Source: Haliclona indistincta
Taxonomy: Eukaryota; Porifera; Demospongiae; Haplosclerida; Chalinidae
Reading direction: 5' to 3'
NCBI GenBank assembly: GCA_964017065.1
Contig: OZ024787.1
Coordinates: 3,934,503-3,998,502 of the forward strand
DNA length: 64,000 nucleotides
Of the stretch, positions 43,054 through 52,342 are shown piece by piece. Positions within the stretch are counted from its first letter, which is position 1; each line of letters begins with the position of its first letter. Position numbers and translations under genes: made by a program. The notes under the pieces are model-generated. The model worked only from the letters and a program-made list of their open reading frames with translations, searched no databases and had not been told where the DNA came from.

Positions 43054-44010
43054 ATGCCGCGTGGTGGAGGAACACGAGGTAGTAGTGGGCGAGGTAGCAG
43101 TGGACGGAGTCGTAGCCGTGGTTACCACAGCAGCAGCAGAAGAAAAGGACGGCCTATGACAAGAGGCGAAGTGATCGTTTCATTGACAATCTTTCTTGGA
43201 GTATTTCTGTTTGTATTTTTGTTCCTGGCTAAAGATGGCGCCAATCTTTTATTCTCACCTGGTGACTCAAGGCTCTTTGATTTCTCATCCAGTTGCCGAC
43301 AAATAACAATCACAGACAATTCAAAAACCAGTCCCGCAACACTCTATTTAGTCACTGAAAATCCGGCTCTAATAAAACAAACCGCTTTTACAATTTATCA
43401 CCCTTCACTAAGTATTGATCAAGCAAACTATGAATACTGGCAGTACTTTCTATATCCAAACTCCCACTTCAACATGACTGTTTGTAGTAATAGCAAATTG
43501 AACGCTCAGTTTTATATCATCAAAGGGTCTCAGGAGTTCAAAAGATGGACAAAAGGTAAAAATGTCCAGAACGAGGCATTTCTAAATGTGGTCAATTCTT
43601 GTGATGACAACCACGAGTTGGAGTTTACAGCTAGTTACCAAGAAGAGTATTTCTTTGTGTTTCACAATCCATCAACTTACGTGGTAGACATCAACTTAGA
43701 CATGGCATTCGAACGTTACCTTCCTGTTCCTCCGTTTTACGATGTTCCAAGTTGCTCAACTTCTTCGACTGGGTCGTGTACTCTACAAGTACCAGCAGAC
43801 CAGTCGTACAAAATTCTCATAACCACCGACGTAGCGAGTGATGTAGATTGGGAGGAGAATGTTGCTGTTAATTGGGCTTGTGAAAGTCGAGCTTCTTCAT
43901 ATTTGAAAGCTGTTCTTGATGCCAATGTTCTCTTCTCTTTGGGGATTGTGATGATTGTCAGTGCTCTTGCTGTGGTGTATTATCGGGTGCAGCCATCGAA
44001 TTCACAATAG
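43054..44010 (+). CDS. Two-pass membrane protein, APD-like ectodomain, member 1
   Basis: 318 residues, single exon. The N-terminal cytosolic part is Gly/Ser/Arg-rich (about 1-38). TM1 is near 39-60 (VIVSLTIFLGVFLFVFLFL) and TM2 near 285-308. The ectodomain carries the family landmarks in order: SPGDSRLFDFSS, TLYLVTENPAL, YFLYPNSHFNMTVC, FYIIKGSQEF, EEYFFVFHNPS, SCTLQVPADQ, and DVDWEENVAVNWAC just before TM2. The order (SRL-F..., LYxxxxPxL, YYxxxxN, C-L-x-VP..., W-x-V-x-W/L) resembles the N and M domains of plant APD1-4 as I remember them. There is no RING and the C-tail is only about 10 residues. First of a head-to-tail array; closest in style to member 9. Confidence 0.7.
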   Translation: MPRGGGTRGSSGRGSSGRSRSRGYHSSSRRKGRPMTRGEVIVSLTIFLGVFLFVFLFLAKDGANLLFSPGDSRLFDFSSSCRQITITDNSKTSPATLYLVTENPALIKQTAFTIYHPSLSIDQANYEYWQYFLYPNSHFNMTVCSNSKLNAQFYIIKGSQEFKRWTKGKNVQNEAFLNVVNSCDDNHELEFTASYQEEYFFVFHNPSTYVVDINLDMAFERYLPVPPFYDVPSCSTSSTGSCTLQVPADQSYKILITTDVASDVDWEENVAVNWACESRASSYLKAVLDANVLFSLGIVMIVSALAVVYYRVQPSNSQ

Positions 44011-44190
44011 TTATTGTTGAGGAAGAATATATATTTTTATTTTGTTGTCTGTTAGCTATAAACTATTGTGCAACACCCTACAGTTGTAGCATACCGGAAT
44101 TTTTCACGTACGTGGGCGTTATGTACATAGTATGGATAGCTAAGAGTTTATAGAAAGAACAGCCAAACTTTCTCCCAGTGCTTGATCATC

Positions 44191-45561
44191 ATGGACGAAG
44201 ATGCGGCAGCTGATCAAAATAAGGGTGATAAACGTACTGGTTGGAAGAACAAACTGTGCTGTTCTAAGAGATCCTGGTGCAGTATCGCCTTCAGTAGCTG
44301 CTGTGCTGTTGTGATCGCATGTATTGTGGCTCCCTCAGTGTTTGTAGCACAGAGAAATTCGAGCGTTTATAATGGAAACCTCTCTGCTGACTCAAGGTTA
44401 CTACTCAACTTCTCTTCTTTCTACTGTGAAGGATTGAGCTTATCTGCTGGCAAGAATACATCTCTTAACTTACTTACGAATGTGTCTAAAGAAAATCGCA
44501 CTATTGTGCAAGATCGGCGCGTCACCAACTTCAACACTTCGCTGATATTTTTCCTAGTATTTGCACGGCGACTTGACGCAAACGTCATCGTAACTGCCAA
44601 CGCGTGCGTCGACTCCGAACTACATAACAGTACTTTCATCCACTTCATCACTAGTGATCTTACAGAGGTGTTCTTGGTAAGAGGCATTTGTAATGTAAAC
44701 GAAACTGTTTTCGAGTATAGTACAGGAACGAAATTTACTTTTTATTCAATGTTTATATCAAATCAAAAGAACAATTCCCATTCCAGTGGTACCGTTAGAT
44801 GGACAACTGCACAGTATCAAACTGATATTTCTCTTTCGATGTCCATGGCAAACTGTTCTTCTGTTTCAACCGATGCTCCTTGTACTCTTTCTATACCATT
44901 CCTGTCTAATGACAGGGTTGTACTCGCCTCTTCTCAGCAACAGAATCAGGTTACTGTCAACTGTGTTACACGTCCAGGATCATTTGTGATTATAGGAATT
45001 CTTGTATTTGCTGTCACACTGTGTATGTGCCTCGCCATATTGTGCCCTTATATTCACTGTTGCTTTCCTAAGCAGCAAAAGCATTTACCAAAACGATTTC
45101 AAAGGTTTCGTACAACAATTAATAACTACCCTGCACCTGATCCCAGACTAGCTCCAGTTAATAACTACCCTGCACCTGATCCCAGACCAGCTCCAGTTAA
45201 TAACTACCCTACACCTGATCCCAGACCAGCTCCAGTTAATAACTACCCCGCTGCACCTGATCCCAGACCAGCTCCAGTTAATAACTACCCTGCACCTGAT
45301 CCCAGACCAGCTCCAGTTAATAACTACCCTGCACCTGATCGATATCCCAGACCAGCTCCAGTTAATAACTACCCTGCACCTGATCGATATCCCAGACCAG
45401 CTCCAGTTAATAACTACCCTGCACCTGATCCCAGACCAGCTCCAGCTAATAACTACCCTGCACCTGATCCCAGACCAGCTCCAGTTAATAACTATTGTCC
45501 TGCACATGACTACAATTGTCATTTTGACTATCCAGACCTTCCACCTCCATACTACAGCTAG
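44191..45561 (+). CDS. APD-like two-pass protein, member 2, with YxxP-repeat tail and C-terminal PPxY
   Basis: 456 residues, single exon, start at the ATG 180 bp after the previous stop. The order is a basic N-terminus, TM1 (SIAFSSCCAVVIACIVAPSV), then an ectodomain with SRLLLNFSSFYCEGLSLSAG, many N-glycosylation sites and CTLSIPFLSNDRVVLAS. TM2 is near 270-292 (FVIIGILVFAVTLCMCLAIL), followed by a palmitoylation-prone Cys cluster. The tail (from about residue 310) has nine 13-15 residue repeats of the type NNYPAPDPRPAPV; nearly all contain YxxP, and two have an extra RYPRP. It ends FDYPDLPPPYYS, a PPxY WW-domain ligand. The 5' and 3' thirds are nearly identical in DNA to member 3 while the middle is diverged. 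Confidence 0.75.
   Translation: MDEDAAADQNKGDKRTGWKNKLCCSKRSWCSIAFSSCCAVVIACIVAPSVFVAQRNSSVYNGNLSADSRLLLNFSSFYCEGLSLSAGKNTSLNLLTNVSKENRTIVQDRRVTNFNTSLIFFLVFARRLDANVIVTANACVDSELHNSTFIHFITSDLTEVFLVRGICNVNETVFEYSTGTKFTFYSMFISNQKNNSHSSGTVRWTTAQYQTDISLSMSMANCSSVSTDAPCTLSIPFLSNDRVVLASSQQQNQVTVNCVTRPGSFVIIGILVFAVTLCMCLAILCPYIHCCFPKQQKHLPKRFQRFRTTINNYPAPDPRLAPVNNYPAPDPRPAPVNNYPTPDPRPAPVNNYPAAPDPRPAPVNNYPAPDPRPAPVNNYPAPDRYPRPAPVNNYPAPDRYPRPAPVNNYPAPDPRPAPANNYPAPDPRPAPVNNYCPAHDYNCHFDYPDLPPPYYS
45118..45500 (+). repeat. 39-bp coding minisatellite (member 2 tail)
   Basis: About nine units of 39-45 bp (core aataactaccctgcacctga) with two 45-bp variants carrying an inserted cgatat. All are multiples of three, so frame is kept. 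Confidence 0.9.
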
Positions 45562-45810
45562 TTATTCTGTAAACAATCATAAGTGTTGAGTGCATGGGTG
45601 CATAAACCGAATTTTTAACTTTTGTACCCATAGAATGAGATGAGGAGAAAGTGCATGTTATCACAAGTCAGTGAAGTCAAACTGACAACTTTTGATAACG
45701 CCCCCAATAATATTGATAGTCTGATTTTATCTCCCTGATTGTGCTGACCCTGCCTCTGTAGGAGGTCGTGGAGGACTAGTTTAGTGTGAACTTCTTCTAA
45801 CTACTAAGAT

Positions 45811-47146
45811 ATGGAGGACCACGACGAGAAGGAGGCCGCATTGAACTATGGATGGAAGAGCAAGCTGTGTTCTAAGAGATCCTGGTGCAGTATCGCCTTC
45901 AGTAGTTCCTGTGCTGTTGTCCTCGCATGTATTGTGGCTCCCTCAGTGTTTGCAGTTCAAAGAGACACGAGTGTTTATAACGGAGGCCTCCCTGCTGACT
46001 CAAGAGTGCTTCTCGGCTTCTCTTCGTTCTACTGTGAACGACATGAGCTTGTCTGCTGGCGCAAACACGTCTCTTTACGTATTCACTGATTTGTCTACTG
46101 AAATCCGGCCTGTTGTGCTGGATCAACATGCTACTAATTTCAGCCTTGGCTTACATAACACCACCGACTTGATTACAGTCTCGCCCCTCGCCGCACATGT
46201 CACATTAACTGTTGACACGTGCGTCAACGATGAACGTATAAACAACAGTACCTTAATCGGTGTTACCTTTTTTAATGCTGATGGAAGTGGTTATAAAATT
46301 CAGGTAGCGAGCTTAGTGTGGAGTATTTGTAATGTAAACCAGAGCACTTTTGTAATCACAACGAATGAAGCTGTCTTGTTTAACATTCTCTTCGTTAAAA
46401 CGGACAATAACTCGTACTCCAATGGTACAGTAAGATGGACTGTCACACGAAACGAGTCAGTTATTGCCCTTTTTCGGTCCATTGAAAACTGTTCTAATTC
46501 AATCGATGCTCCTTGTACTCTCTCTATACCATTCCTGTCTAATGACAGGGTTGTACTCGCTTCTTCTCAGCAACAGAATCAGGTTACTGTCAACTGTGTT
46601 ACTCGTCCAGGATCATTCGTGATTATAGGAATTCTTGTCTTTATCGTGACACTGTGTATGTGCCTCGTCATATTGTGCCCTTATATTCACTGTTGCTTTC
46701 CTAAGCAGAAAAAGCACTTTAGCAAATTTCCAAATGGTTACCAAAGGTTTCGTCCAAAGTCTGACGCCGATGAAAGAGATGCTCCCAGACAAGATGGCGC
46801 TTATCTTCCACCTGTTGTTAATAACTACCCTGCACCAGATCCCAGACCAGCTCCAGTTAATAACTACCCTGCACCTGATCCCAGACCAGCTCCAGTTAAT
46901 AACTACCCTGCACCTGATCCCAGACCAGCTCCAGTTAATAACTACCCTGCACCTGACCCCAGACCAGCTCCAGTTAATAACTACCCTGCACCTGGTCCCA
47001 GACCAGCTCCAGTTAATAACTACCCTGCACCAGATCCCAGACCAGCTCCAGTTAATAACTATCCTGCACCTGATCCCAGACCAGCTCCTGCTCTGATTAT
47101 TAACTATCCTCCTCGCTATCCAGATCCTCCACCTGCATATATCTAG
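45811..47146 (+). pseudogene. APD-like member 3, one frameshift (broken gene or assembly error)
   Basis: ATG 45811 opens a frame (MEDHDEKEAALNYGWKSK, TM1 as in member 2) that continues to FSSFYCERH and stops at 46089. The rest of the protein (MSLSAGANTSLYVFTDLS... to the end at 47146) is in another frame. By alignment with member 2 there is one extra base within gaacgacatgagc (46036-46048). The ectodomain, TM2, seven NNYPAPDPRPAPV repeats and the terminal DPPPAYI (PPxY) are all intact after the slip, so the lesion is recent, polymorphic or artefactual. Confidence 0.7.
46819..47095 (+). repeat. 39-bp coding minisatellite (member 3 tail)
   Basis: Seven units of the same 39-bp repeat as in member 2, nearly identical to each other. 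Confidence 0.9.
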
Positions 47147-47249
47147 TACGCTAGCTAGTGTCTACATTTGCGCATTGTGAACTTTTCATTGAATGACCCT
47201 GCCCATGACCGCAGTGACGTCATGAACGCTCGCACGTGGATAGAAAAAG

Positions 47250-48731
47250 ATGGATGATGCAGATGAGGAACAAACTCCTTTACTAAAAGATAAGATAAAA
47301 CGGCTGAAGAGTAAGGTGCCGCGTCCTGGGAAGCGATTCTGGTGCAAATGTATCCTCAGTAGCTTCTTTGCCGTCGTAGTCGCTGCGATCGTATCTTGCG
47401 CGTTATTCGGTGCTGAACAAAATTCAAATACCGAAGGAGATCAGAACAGCTACACACCGGGAGACACCCTGGTCTATACGAATTTCTCTACTTTCTTCTG
47501 CCAAGGAGTGAGCGTGGGAGGCGCCTCTCTATACCTAGTACCTGAGACTCCTCCTCTTACGGTATCACCTTCAAAAGTGGTCAACTACTCTACACCTGTG
47601 AGCATCAGCCCGTCCGAGGAAACGAATTGGGAGTATCTACTGCACAAGAACAGCTCCATAACTGTAAACGCGTGCTTAAAAACTAGCCAAGTTGCTGACA
47701 ACAATGAAACTTATGTATTCATAATCAAAGGGGACGCAAACTACAGAAGTTATCATGACGATGTTTACTTTTACCCTTCTTTCCCTGACTCTTACATCGC
47801 TAAGGTTACAGTGAACAAGTTATGCTACAAGGGTAACACTACTCTCAAGTTTGCTGTTGAAGAGAGCGACAATTATTACATATCCATGTTTAACAATGAC
47901 AACGTTAATGATGCAGACGGCATTATTGGGTGGAGTATCATTCGGACGGAATACTCGATTGACAATTTTTCGCAGCCGCTCGAAAACTGTACTTCCGACG
48001 ATACATACGCTCCGTGTACTCTTTTTGTGCCGTTTTTGAGTACTGACAAAGTCCTTTTTGTTGTACCTGGTGTCACATCTCCACAAGATTCCTACATGTT
48101 GTCTACATCGATAAACTGTGTTTTAGGTCCAGGAGCTTTTATAATTTTTGCCCTGTCAACTTTTATGGTGGCAGTGTGTGTGTGTTTCGTATTTTTTTCT
48201 TTTTGCAATTGGTACTGCTGCAAGGAGACAAAGAAACCTACTTGTTATCCACCACCCACTCAAGGTTACGGACGTTTTCCTCCTCCTGATCCTGTTTCTA
48301 CTAATAACCACCGTAGTACTTCAATTAATAACTACAATCCTGCTCAGGTTAATTATTATCCTCCTCCACACAATCCTACTCCCTACCGTCCACCCGATCC
48401 TGCTCCAGGTAATGCCTACCCTCCACGCAATCCTACTCCCTACCGTCCACCCGATCCTGCTCCAGGTAATGCCTACCCTCCACGCAATCCTACTCCCTAC
48501 CGTCCACCCGATCCTGCTCCAGGTAATGCCTACCCTCCACGCAATCCTACTCCCTACCGTCCACCCGATCCTGCTCGAGGTAATGCCTACCCTCCACCTC
48601 AGCCAGCAGCTAATAACTTTCCTACACCTGATCCCATCGGTAGAAATCTTCCTCCACCTCAACAGTTGCCTAACTACCCAGGATCAGACCCTGCTCCACT
48701 GCACAACTATCCTCCACCATATTCCCGATAG
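47250..48731 (+). CDS. APD-like two-pass protein, member 4, with 19-residue tail repeats and PPxY
   Basis: 493 residues, single exon, 103 bp after the previous stop. N-terminus MDDADEEQTPLL contains an acidic dileucine ExxxLL sorting signal. TM1 is near 35-55 (FFAVVVAAIVSCALF). The ectodomain shows YTPGDTLVYTNFSTFFCQG, SLYLVPETPPL, YLLHKNSSITVNAC, VFIIKGDANY, YYISMFNND and CTLFVPFLSTDKVLFV. TM2 (IIFALSTFMVAVCVCFVFF) is followed by CNWYCC. The tail has four 19-residue repeats of NPTPYRPPDPAPGNAYPPR (each with YRPP, a YxxP) and ends LHNYPPPYSR, again PPxY. The dileucine plus PPxY suggests an endosomal itinerary (inference). Confidence 0.75.
   Translation: MDDADEEQTPLLKDKIKRLKSKVPRPGKRFWCKCILSSFFAVVVAAIVSCALFGAEQNSNTEGDQNSYTPGDTLVYTNFSTFFCQGVSVGGASLYLVPETPPLTVSPSKVVNYSTPVSISPSEETNWEYLLHKNSSITVNACLKTSQVADNNETYVFIIKGDANYRSYHDDVYFYPSFPDSYIAKVTVNKLCYKGNTTLKFAVEESDNYYISMFNNDNVNDADGIIGWSIIRTEYSIDNFSQPLENCTSDDTYAPCTLFVPFLSTDKVLFVVPGVTSPQDSYMLSTSINCVLGPGAFIIFALSTFMVAVCVCFVFFSFCNWYCCKETKKPTCYPPPTQGYGRFPPPDPVSTNNHRSTSINNYNPAQVNYYPPPHNPTPYRPPDPAPGNAYPPRNPTPYRPPDPAPGNAYPPRNPTPYRPPDPAPGNAYPPRNPTPYRPPDPARGNAYPPPQPAANNFPTPDPIGRNLPPPQQLPNYPGSDPAPLHNYPPPYSR
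48365..48600 (+). repeat. 57-bp coding minisatellite (member 4 tail)
   Basis: Four units of 57 bp (core cctactccctaccgtccacc), almost identical. Confidence 0.9.
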
Positions 48732-48802
48732 TCACAATTAATTTTTTTCCAAATTTTATCATCCTGATTAAAATTTAATTATTAGGAGGTGTGTTCATTA
48801 AA

Positions 48803-50242
48803 ATGGCGTGCAAAAAGAAGTATCGACCAGGGAAGCGGTTCTTGTGTGGTAGCGTCGTCAGCTGTTGCCTCTCCGTGCTTGTTGGTCTTATTGCGTGTGG
48901 AGGGTTCTTTGTGTTTCGTAATTTGGTCGGTGTCGATCCTAACAACGCGTTATATCTTCCTGGAGACACTAAACTGGTCGAGTATTCGTCTGTGATATGT
49001 CAAGGACTGACATTGTCCGCTAACAAAGGAGCCTCTCTCTATTTGGATCTCGCCACGCCGAGGTTGACCAATCGCAACACACTGGATCACGTGAATATGT
49101 CTCAGTTTAAGCCCCACAACTACTGGAGATGGCCGTATCTCCTTCATCCAGGCTCTAACATTACCATAAGTGCTTGTACCTTGGACTTCACTGTCGATCT
49201 GTATATCTTTATAATCCAAGGACAGGATGAGATAGATTCGTTCGATAGCGCAATTCCTTCCGGCGATTGGGAATCCTGTTGCAGTGTTAATTTTAGACAT
49301 ATCAACGACGAGTGCTCAGATGGTTCGAATACTATCGTCACATACACTACAAAAGCTACGGATACCTACTCTATGCTGATCTACAATAGCGGTGATGACA
49401 TACAATTTGCTAACTTCAGTTTCTACATCGAACGTACAGAGTACTCACCTGGTGACATGTCAGAATCCTGTACGTCCCATTCCATTTACGATCCATGCAC
49501 TCTTGTATTGCCGTTCCACTCCAATTACACTGGGTTACTTGTCAAGAATATGTCTGAGGAAGCTAGTGGCGAATACATTTTTACTGCTAATATATATTGC
49601 GAGCCTCGTACTACTACTCTTGTCGTGGTGATTGTGGCAGTGTTCGTGATAGCCATGTTAGTGTTTGGTGTAATCTCGTGCGTCTGTGCTCATGTGTGCT
49701 GTCCTAAGCAATTCTGTAGCAGAAAAGGTGGTAGCATCTATACTCCTCTGCTGAATCCTGGAAAACCCCCTACTCAAGTTTATAACTACCCTAGACCTGA
49801 TCCTGTTCCAAACTACCCTAGACCTGATCCTGTTCCAGTTAATAACTATCCTAGGCCGGATCCTGTTCCAGTTAATAACTACCCTAGACCTGATCCTGTT
49901 CCAGTTAATAACTACCCTAGACCTGATCCTGTTCCAAACTACCCTAGACCTGATCCTGTTCCAGTTAATAACTACCCTAGACCTGATCCTGTTCCTAACT
50001 ACCCTAGACCTGATCCTGTTCCAGTTAATAACTACCCTAGACCTGATCTTGTTCCAAACTACCCTAGACCTGATCCTGTTCCTAACTACCCTAGACCTGA
50101 TCCTGTTCCTAACTACCCTAGGCCTGATCCCGTTCCAGTTAATAACCAGCATGCATATGGACCTCAGTTTATGATCAACAATTATCCTCCTCGTGCTCGC
50201 GGACCCAACCAAATATATCCAGGAATGCATGCTGCAATTTAA
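48803..50242 (+). CDS. APD-like two-pass protein, member 5, with NYPRPDPVP tail repeats
   Basis: 479 residues, single exon; its ATG is only 71 bp after the stop of member 4. The short basic N-terminus (MACKKKYRPGKRFLCG) and TM1 (CCLSVLVGLIACGGFFVF) precede an ectodomain with YLPGDTKLVEYSSVICQGLT, SLYLDLATPRL, YLLHPGSNITISAC, YIFIIQGQDE and CTLVLPFHSNYTGLLV. TM2 is near 278-303 (VVVIVAVFVIAMLVFGVISC). The tail has IYTPLLNP and then twelve NYPRPDPVP units of 9-11 residues, each with Y-P-R-P (YxxP). There is no terminal PPxY (NNYPPRARGP instead). An acceptor-like attattag precedes the ATG by about 17 bp, which could matter if the pair is co-transcribed. Confidence 0.75.
   Translation: MACKKKYRPGKRFLCGSVVSCCLSVLVGLIACGGFFVFRNLVGVDPNNALYLPGDTKLVEYSSVICQGLTLSANKGASLYLDLATPRLTNRNTLDHVNMSQFKPHNYWRWPYLLHPGSNITISACTLDFTVDLYIFIIQGQDEIDSFDSAIPSGDWESCCSVNFRHINDECSDGSNTIVTYTTKATDTYSMLIYNSGDDIQFANFSFYIERTEYSPGDMSESCTSHSIYDPCTLVLPFHSNYTGLLVKNMSEEASGEYIFTANIYCEPRTTTLVVVIVAVFVIAMLVFGVISCVCAHVCCPKQFCSRKGGSIYTPLLNPGKPPTQVYNYPRPDPVPNYPRPDPVPVNNYPRPDPVPVNNYPRPDPVPVNNYPRPDPVPNYPRPDPVPVNNYPRPDPVPNYPRPDPVPVNNYPRPDLVPNYPRPDPVPNYPRPDPVPNYPRPDPVPVNNQHAYGPQFMINNYPPRARGPNQIYPGMHAAI
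49780..50143 (+). repeat. 27-33-bp coding minisatellite (member 5 tail)
   Basis: Twelve units based on aactaccctagacctgatcc, alternating between 27- and 33-bp forms (with or without gttaat). Confidence 0.9.
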
Positions 50243-50674
50243 TCATTCTTTTTGTTTTTTTGTTTACTCGAAAAATTAAGTTGCATAGTGATAATAATTA
50301 TTGTTCATTGATTTACAACATGGATAATGCTACATGTATGCATGCAGTGAACAATATTTGGTTAGTTGGTTTAGATTAGTTTGTACTATTTTTACTCGTG
50401 CTTGGGCGATAACTTGCACCTGAGTTTTTTAAAAGCAGTGTTTGCTATAATAAGCTAATGACCTTTCAGTAAAAACAGGAAATGTAGGCACTATGTATAC
50501 AGTGATAAGTGATAAGTTGACTCGATAAAACAAACTAGTGATAAGTTGACGTGATCATAATACAGACAGCCGGGATAGCTGCATCGTGACGTCGCAGTAG
50601 GCTAGGCATGATTTTGAAGTCAGGAAACTAAGCAGTACTAGTGCTGTAACTATCACATACAATCATTCACAATC
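50243..50674. other. Intergenic spacer in the array
   Basis: AT-rich, with a local direct repeat gtgataagttgac(t/g)(c/t)g at about 50508-50555. No gene seen. Confidence 0.5.
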
Positions 50675-51724
50675 ATGGCAGAAGAAGGTATGAAGAAGTC
50701 AAGGCGGCTTCAATTTTGGCCCATCTGCTGTACTACCTGCTGTGGATGTGTGAGTTTTGTGATCCTAGCCATTGCAGTAGGCATAGCAGTTGGAGCAGTC
50801 TTCATATTTCTTGGTCAAAGATTCTTCACTAACAGGCATCTTGCACCAGATGAGACACAACTTGTAATCGTACCTGAATTTCTCTGTCAGAGTGTGTCCC
50901 TGTCAGCTGGTTCAGAGACTACTGTATACCTCCTTGATCGAATCCCTCCTCTTTCTGCGTACAATCCGGTGACACACAATAATTTTCAAACAAATCTGAG
51001 GTATACGTTGTACCAGTCTTTTCTTCAGCCAAATTCGATCATCACTGTGAGAGCGTGTGTACCAGGATCTACAATATACAGAATGCATGTTTTCAGTACT
51101 CTTGCAAACCTGAACTCATTCGTAAGTGACCCCAGCACTGTTACAAGATACTCCTTGATATCAATGATAATTGTGCAATCTTGCAGCGAGAGTAACCTCT
51201 TCTACAATGACACTAATGGTAGATTTGCTGACGTCTTTGTAGTTGCTTTCGTACCAAATGTAATTTCAAGTGCAGCTTCATTCGATGCTAATGTCACTGT
51301 TCTATTCAACCGTTCGGCCTATTCTTTAGACTTTGCTAAAAATTCCATTAGACAATTTTCAAACTGTTCGTCTTTCTCGGCAACTTCTCCATGTCAAGCT
51401 GATGTGCCCATGGACAGTACCAGCAATGCAATAGTGGTAGCTGCACGACCACCAAACTGGGACAACAACACAAATGTTCTTGTTACTCTTCAATGCGTTC
51501 CTCGATCCTCCTCTTTTGTGACCTTTACACTGGTCCCAGTTATTGGTCTTGTTCTTGTATTCATTGCGATTGGAATCTGCTGCAACATGTGCTGTCCTCG
51601 TTGCCGCATTAAAGATGAATTTAATTTGGGAATCAGCGGTGCTGGTCAACCTGATGTTCAAATAATAATTCCAGAAGGAGCCACACCTTACGTACCATAC
51701 GACGAAGATAATGCAACATTGTAA
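50675..51724 (+). CDS. APD-like two-pass protein, member 6 (short acidic tail)
   Basis: 349 residues, single exon. A basic N-terminus (MAEEGMKKSRRLQF) and Cys-rich TM1 (CCGCVSFVILAIAVGIAVGA) precede the ectodomain: APDETQLVIVPEFLCQSVSL, TVYLLDRIPPLSAY, SFLQPNSIITVRACVPGS, VFVVAFVPNV, SPCQADVPMD, WDNNTNVLVTLQCVPRS. TM2 is near 283-308 (FTLVPVIGLVLVFIAIGICC), followed by NMCCPRC. The 35-residue tail has no tandem repeat; it has YVPYDEDNATL with two tyrosines. It is most like member 8 and the relic at 53.9 kb, forming a subgroup (GQRFxTNRH after TM1). Confidence 0.72.
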   Translation: MAEEGMKKSRRLQFWPICCTTCCGCVSFVILAIAVGIAVGAVFIFLGQRFFTNRHLAPDETQLVIVPEFLCQSVSLSAGSETTVYLLDRIPPLSAYNPVTHNNFQTNLRYTLYQSFLQPNSIITVRACVPGSTIYRMHVFSTLANLNSFVSDPSTVTRYSLISMIIVQSCSESNLFYNDTNGRFADVFVVAFVPNVISSAASFDANVTVLFNRSAYSLDFAKNSIRQFSNCSSFSATSPCQADVPMDSTSNAIVVAARPPNWDNNTNVLVTLQCVPRSSSFVTFTLVPVIGLVLVFIAIGICCNMCCPRCRIKDEFNLGISGAGQPDVQIIIPEGATPYVPYDEDNATL

Positions 51725-52342
51725 ATTTTGTTTATAAGTACAGTGCTTTATCATGTTCCTGGACTTAAAATAGCATTTTAATGAAAGCATTTTTTTGTCA
51801 CTAGTTATGTTTTCACTTCACTGGAATTTCTTGCAGTTTAAATTGTTACTTTAGAATACAACTAGAGATGGATATGTGTCAGTTAGCTAATAAAGTTGAC
51901 AGCTGCCTTTATCTGAATTAAATGTTCCGGCAAACTTAGTTATTTAACTGCCTCAAATTAATTTCATCCGTAACATCTACATACTAGTACCACTTGCTCG
52001 ATCACTTCAGTCAAGTATGCACATATAAAAGTCAGTGGTTCCACTTTTAAGTATAATTTATCCAGATAACTAAATTATGAGTGCAGCATTTGAAATTTCA
52101 AAATTCAAACCATGCATGGTGATAATTTTTTTATCCCTCAGCCCTACCTTCAGCATAAATCTATGCCTTCGGTATTAATTTTCAGTAGGATAGCTAAACC
52201 AATTTTGTTTGGAAATAATAAGCCTATAGTGCAACAGAACCAAGAACTAATTTGCATATCCGACCGTAGCTTGTAAAATTATTCATTATTCTTCTAAATA
52301 CTAAATATAATAACATACCACACCTATTTTATTGCAATCAAA
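51725..52342. other. Intergenic spacer in the array
   Basis: AT-rich; tattttattgcaatcaaaatg lies directly before the next start. No gene or repeat recognised. Confidence 0.4.

Noticed and set aside
44182..44190. Extended start of member 2 upstream of 44191
   Set aside because: The extension begins at TTG; the ATG at 44191 is the normal start. The same applies to 48791 against 48803 and 56987 against 57056.
45118..45500. Regularly spaced repeats resembling a CRISPR array
   Set aside because: There are no unique spacers; the units are contiguous, coding and multiples of three in a eukaryotic gene.
45148..45522. Antisense ORF across the member 2 repeat tail (also 49658-50230 and 48321-48662)
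   Set aside because: In-frame minisatellites lack stops in several frames; the sense frame is continuous with TM and ectodomain, the antisense is not.
45118..50143. Tail repeats as canonical SH3 ligands
   Set aside because: NNYPAPDPRPAPV does not fit RxxPxxP or PxxPxR in register; YxxP is the better supported motif.
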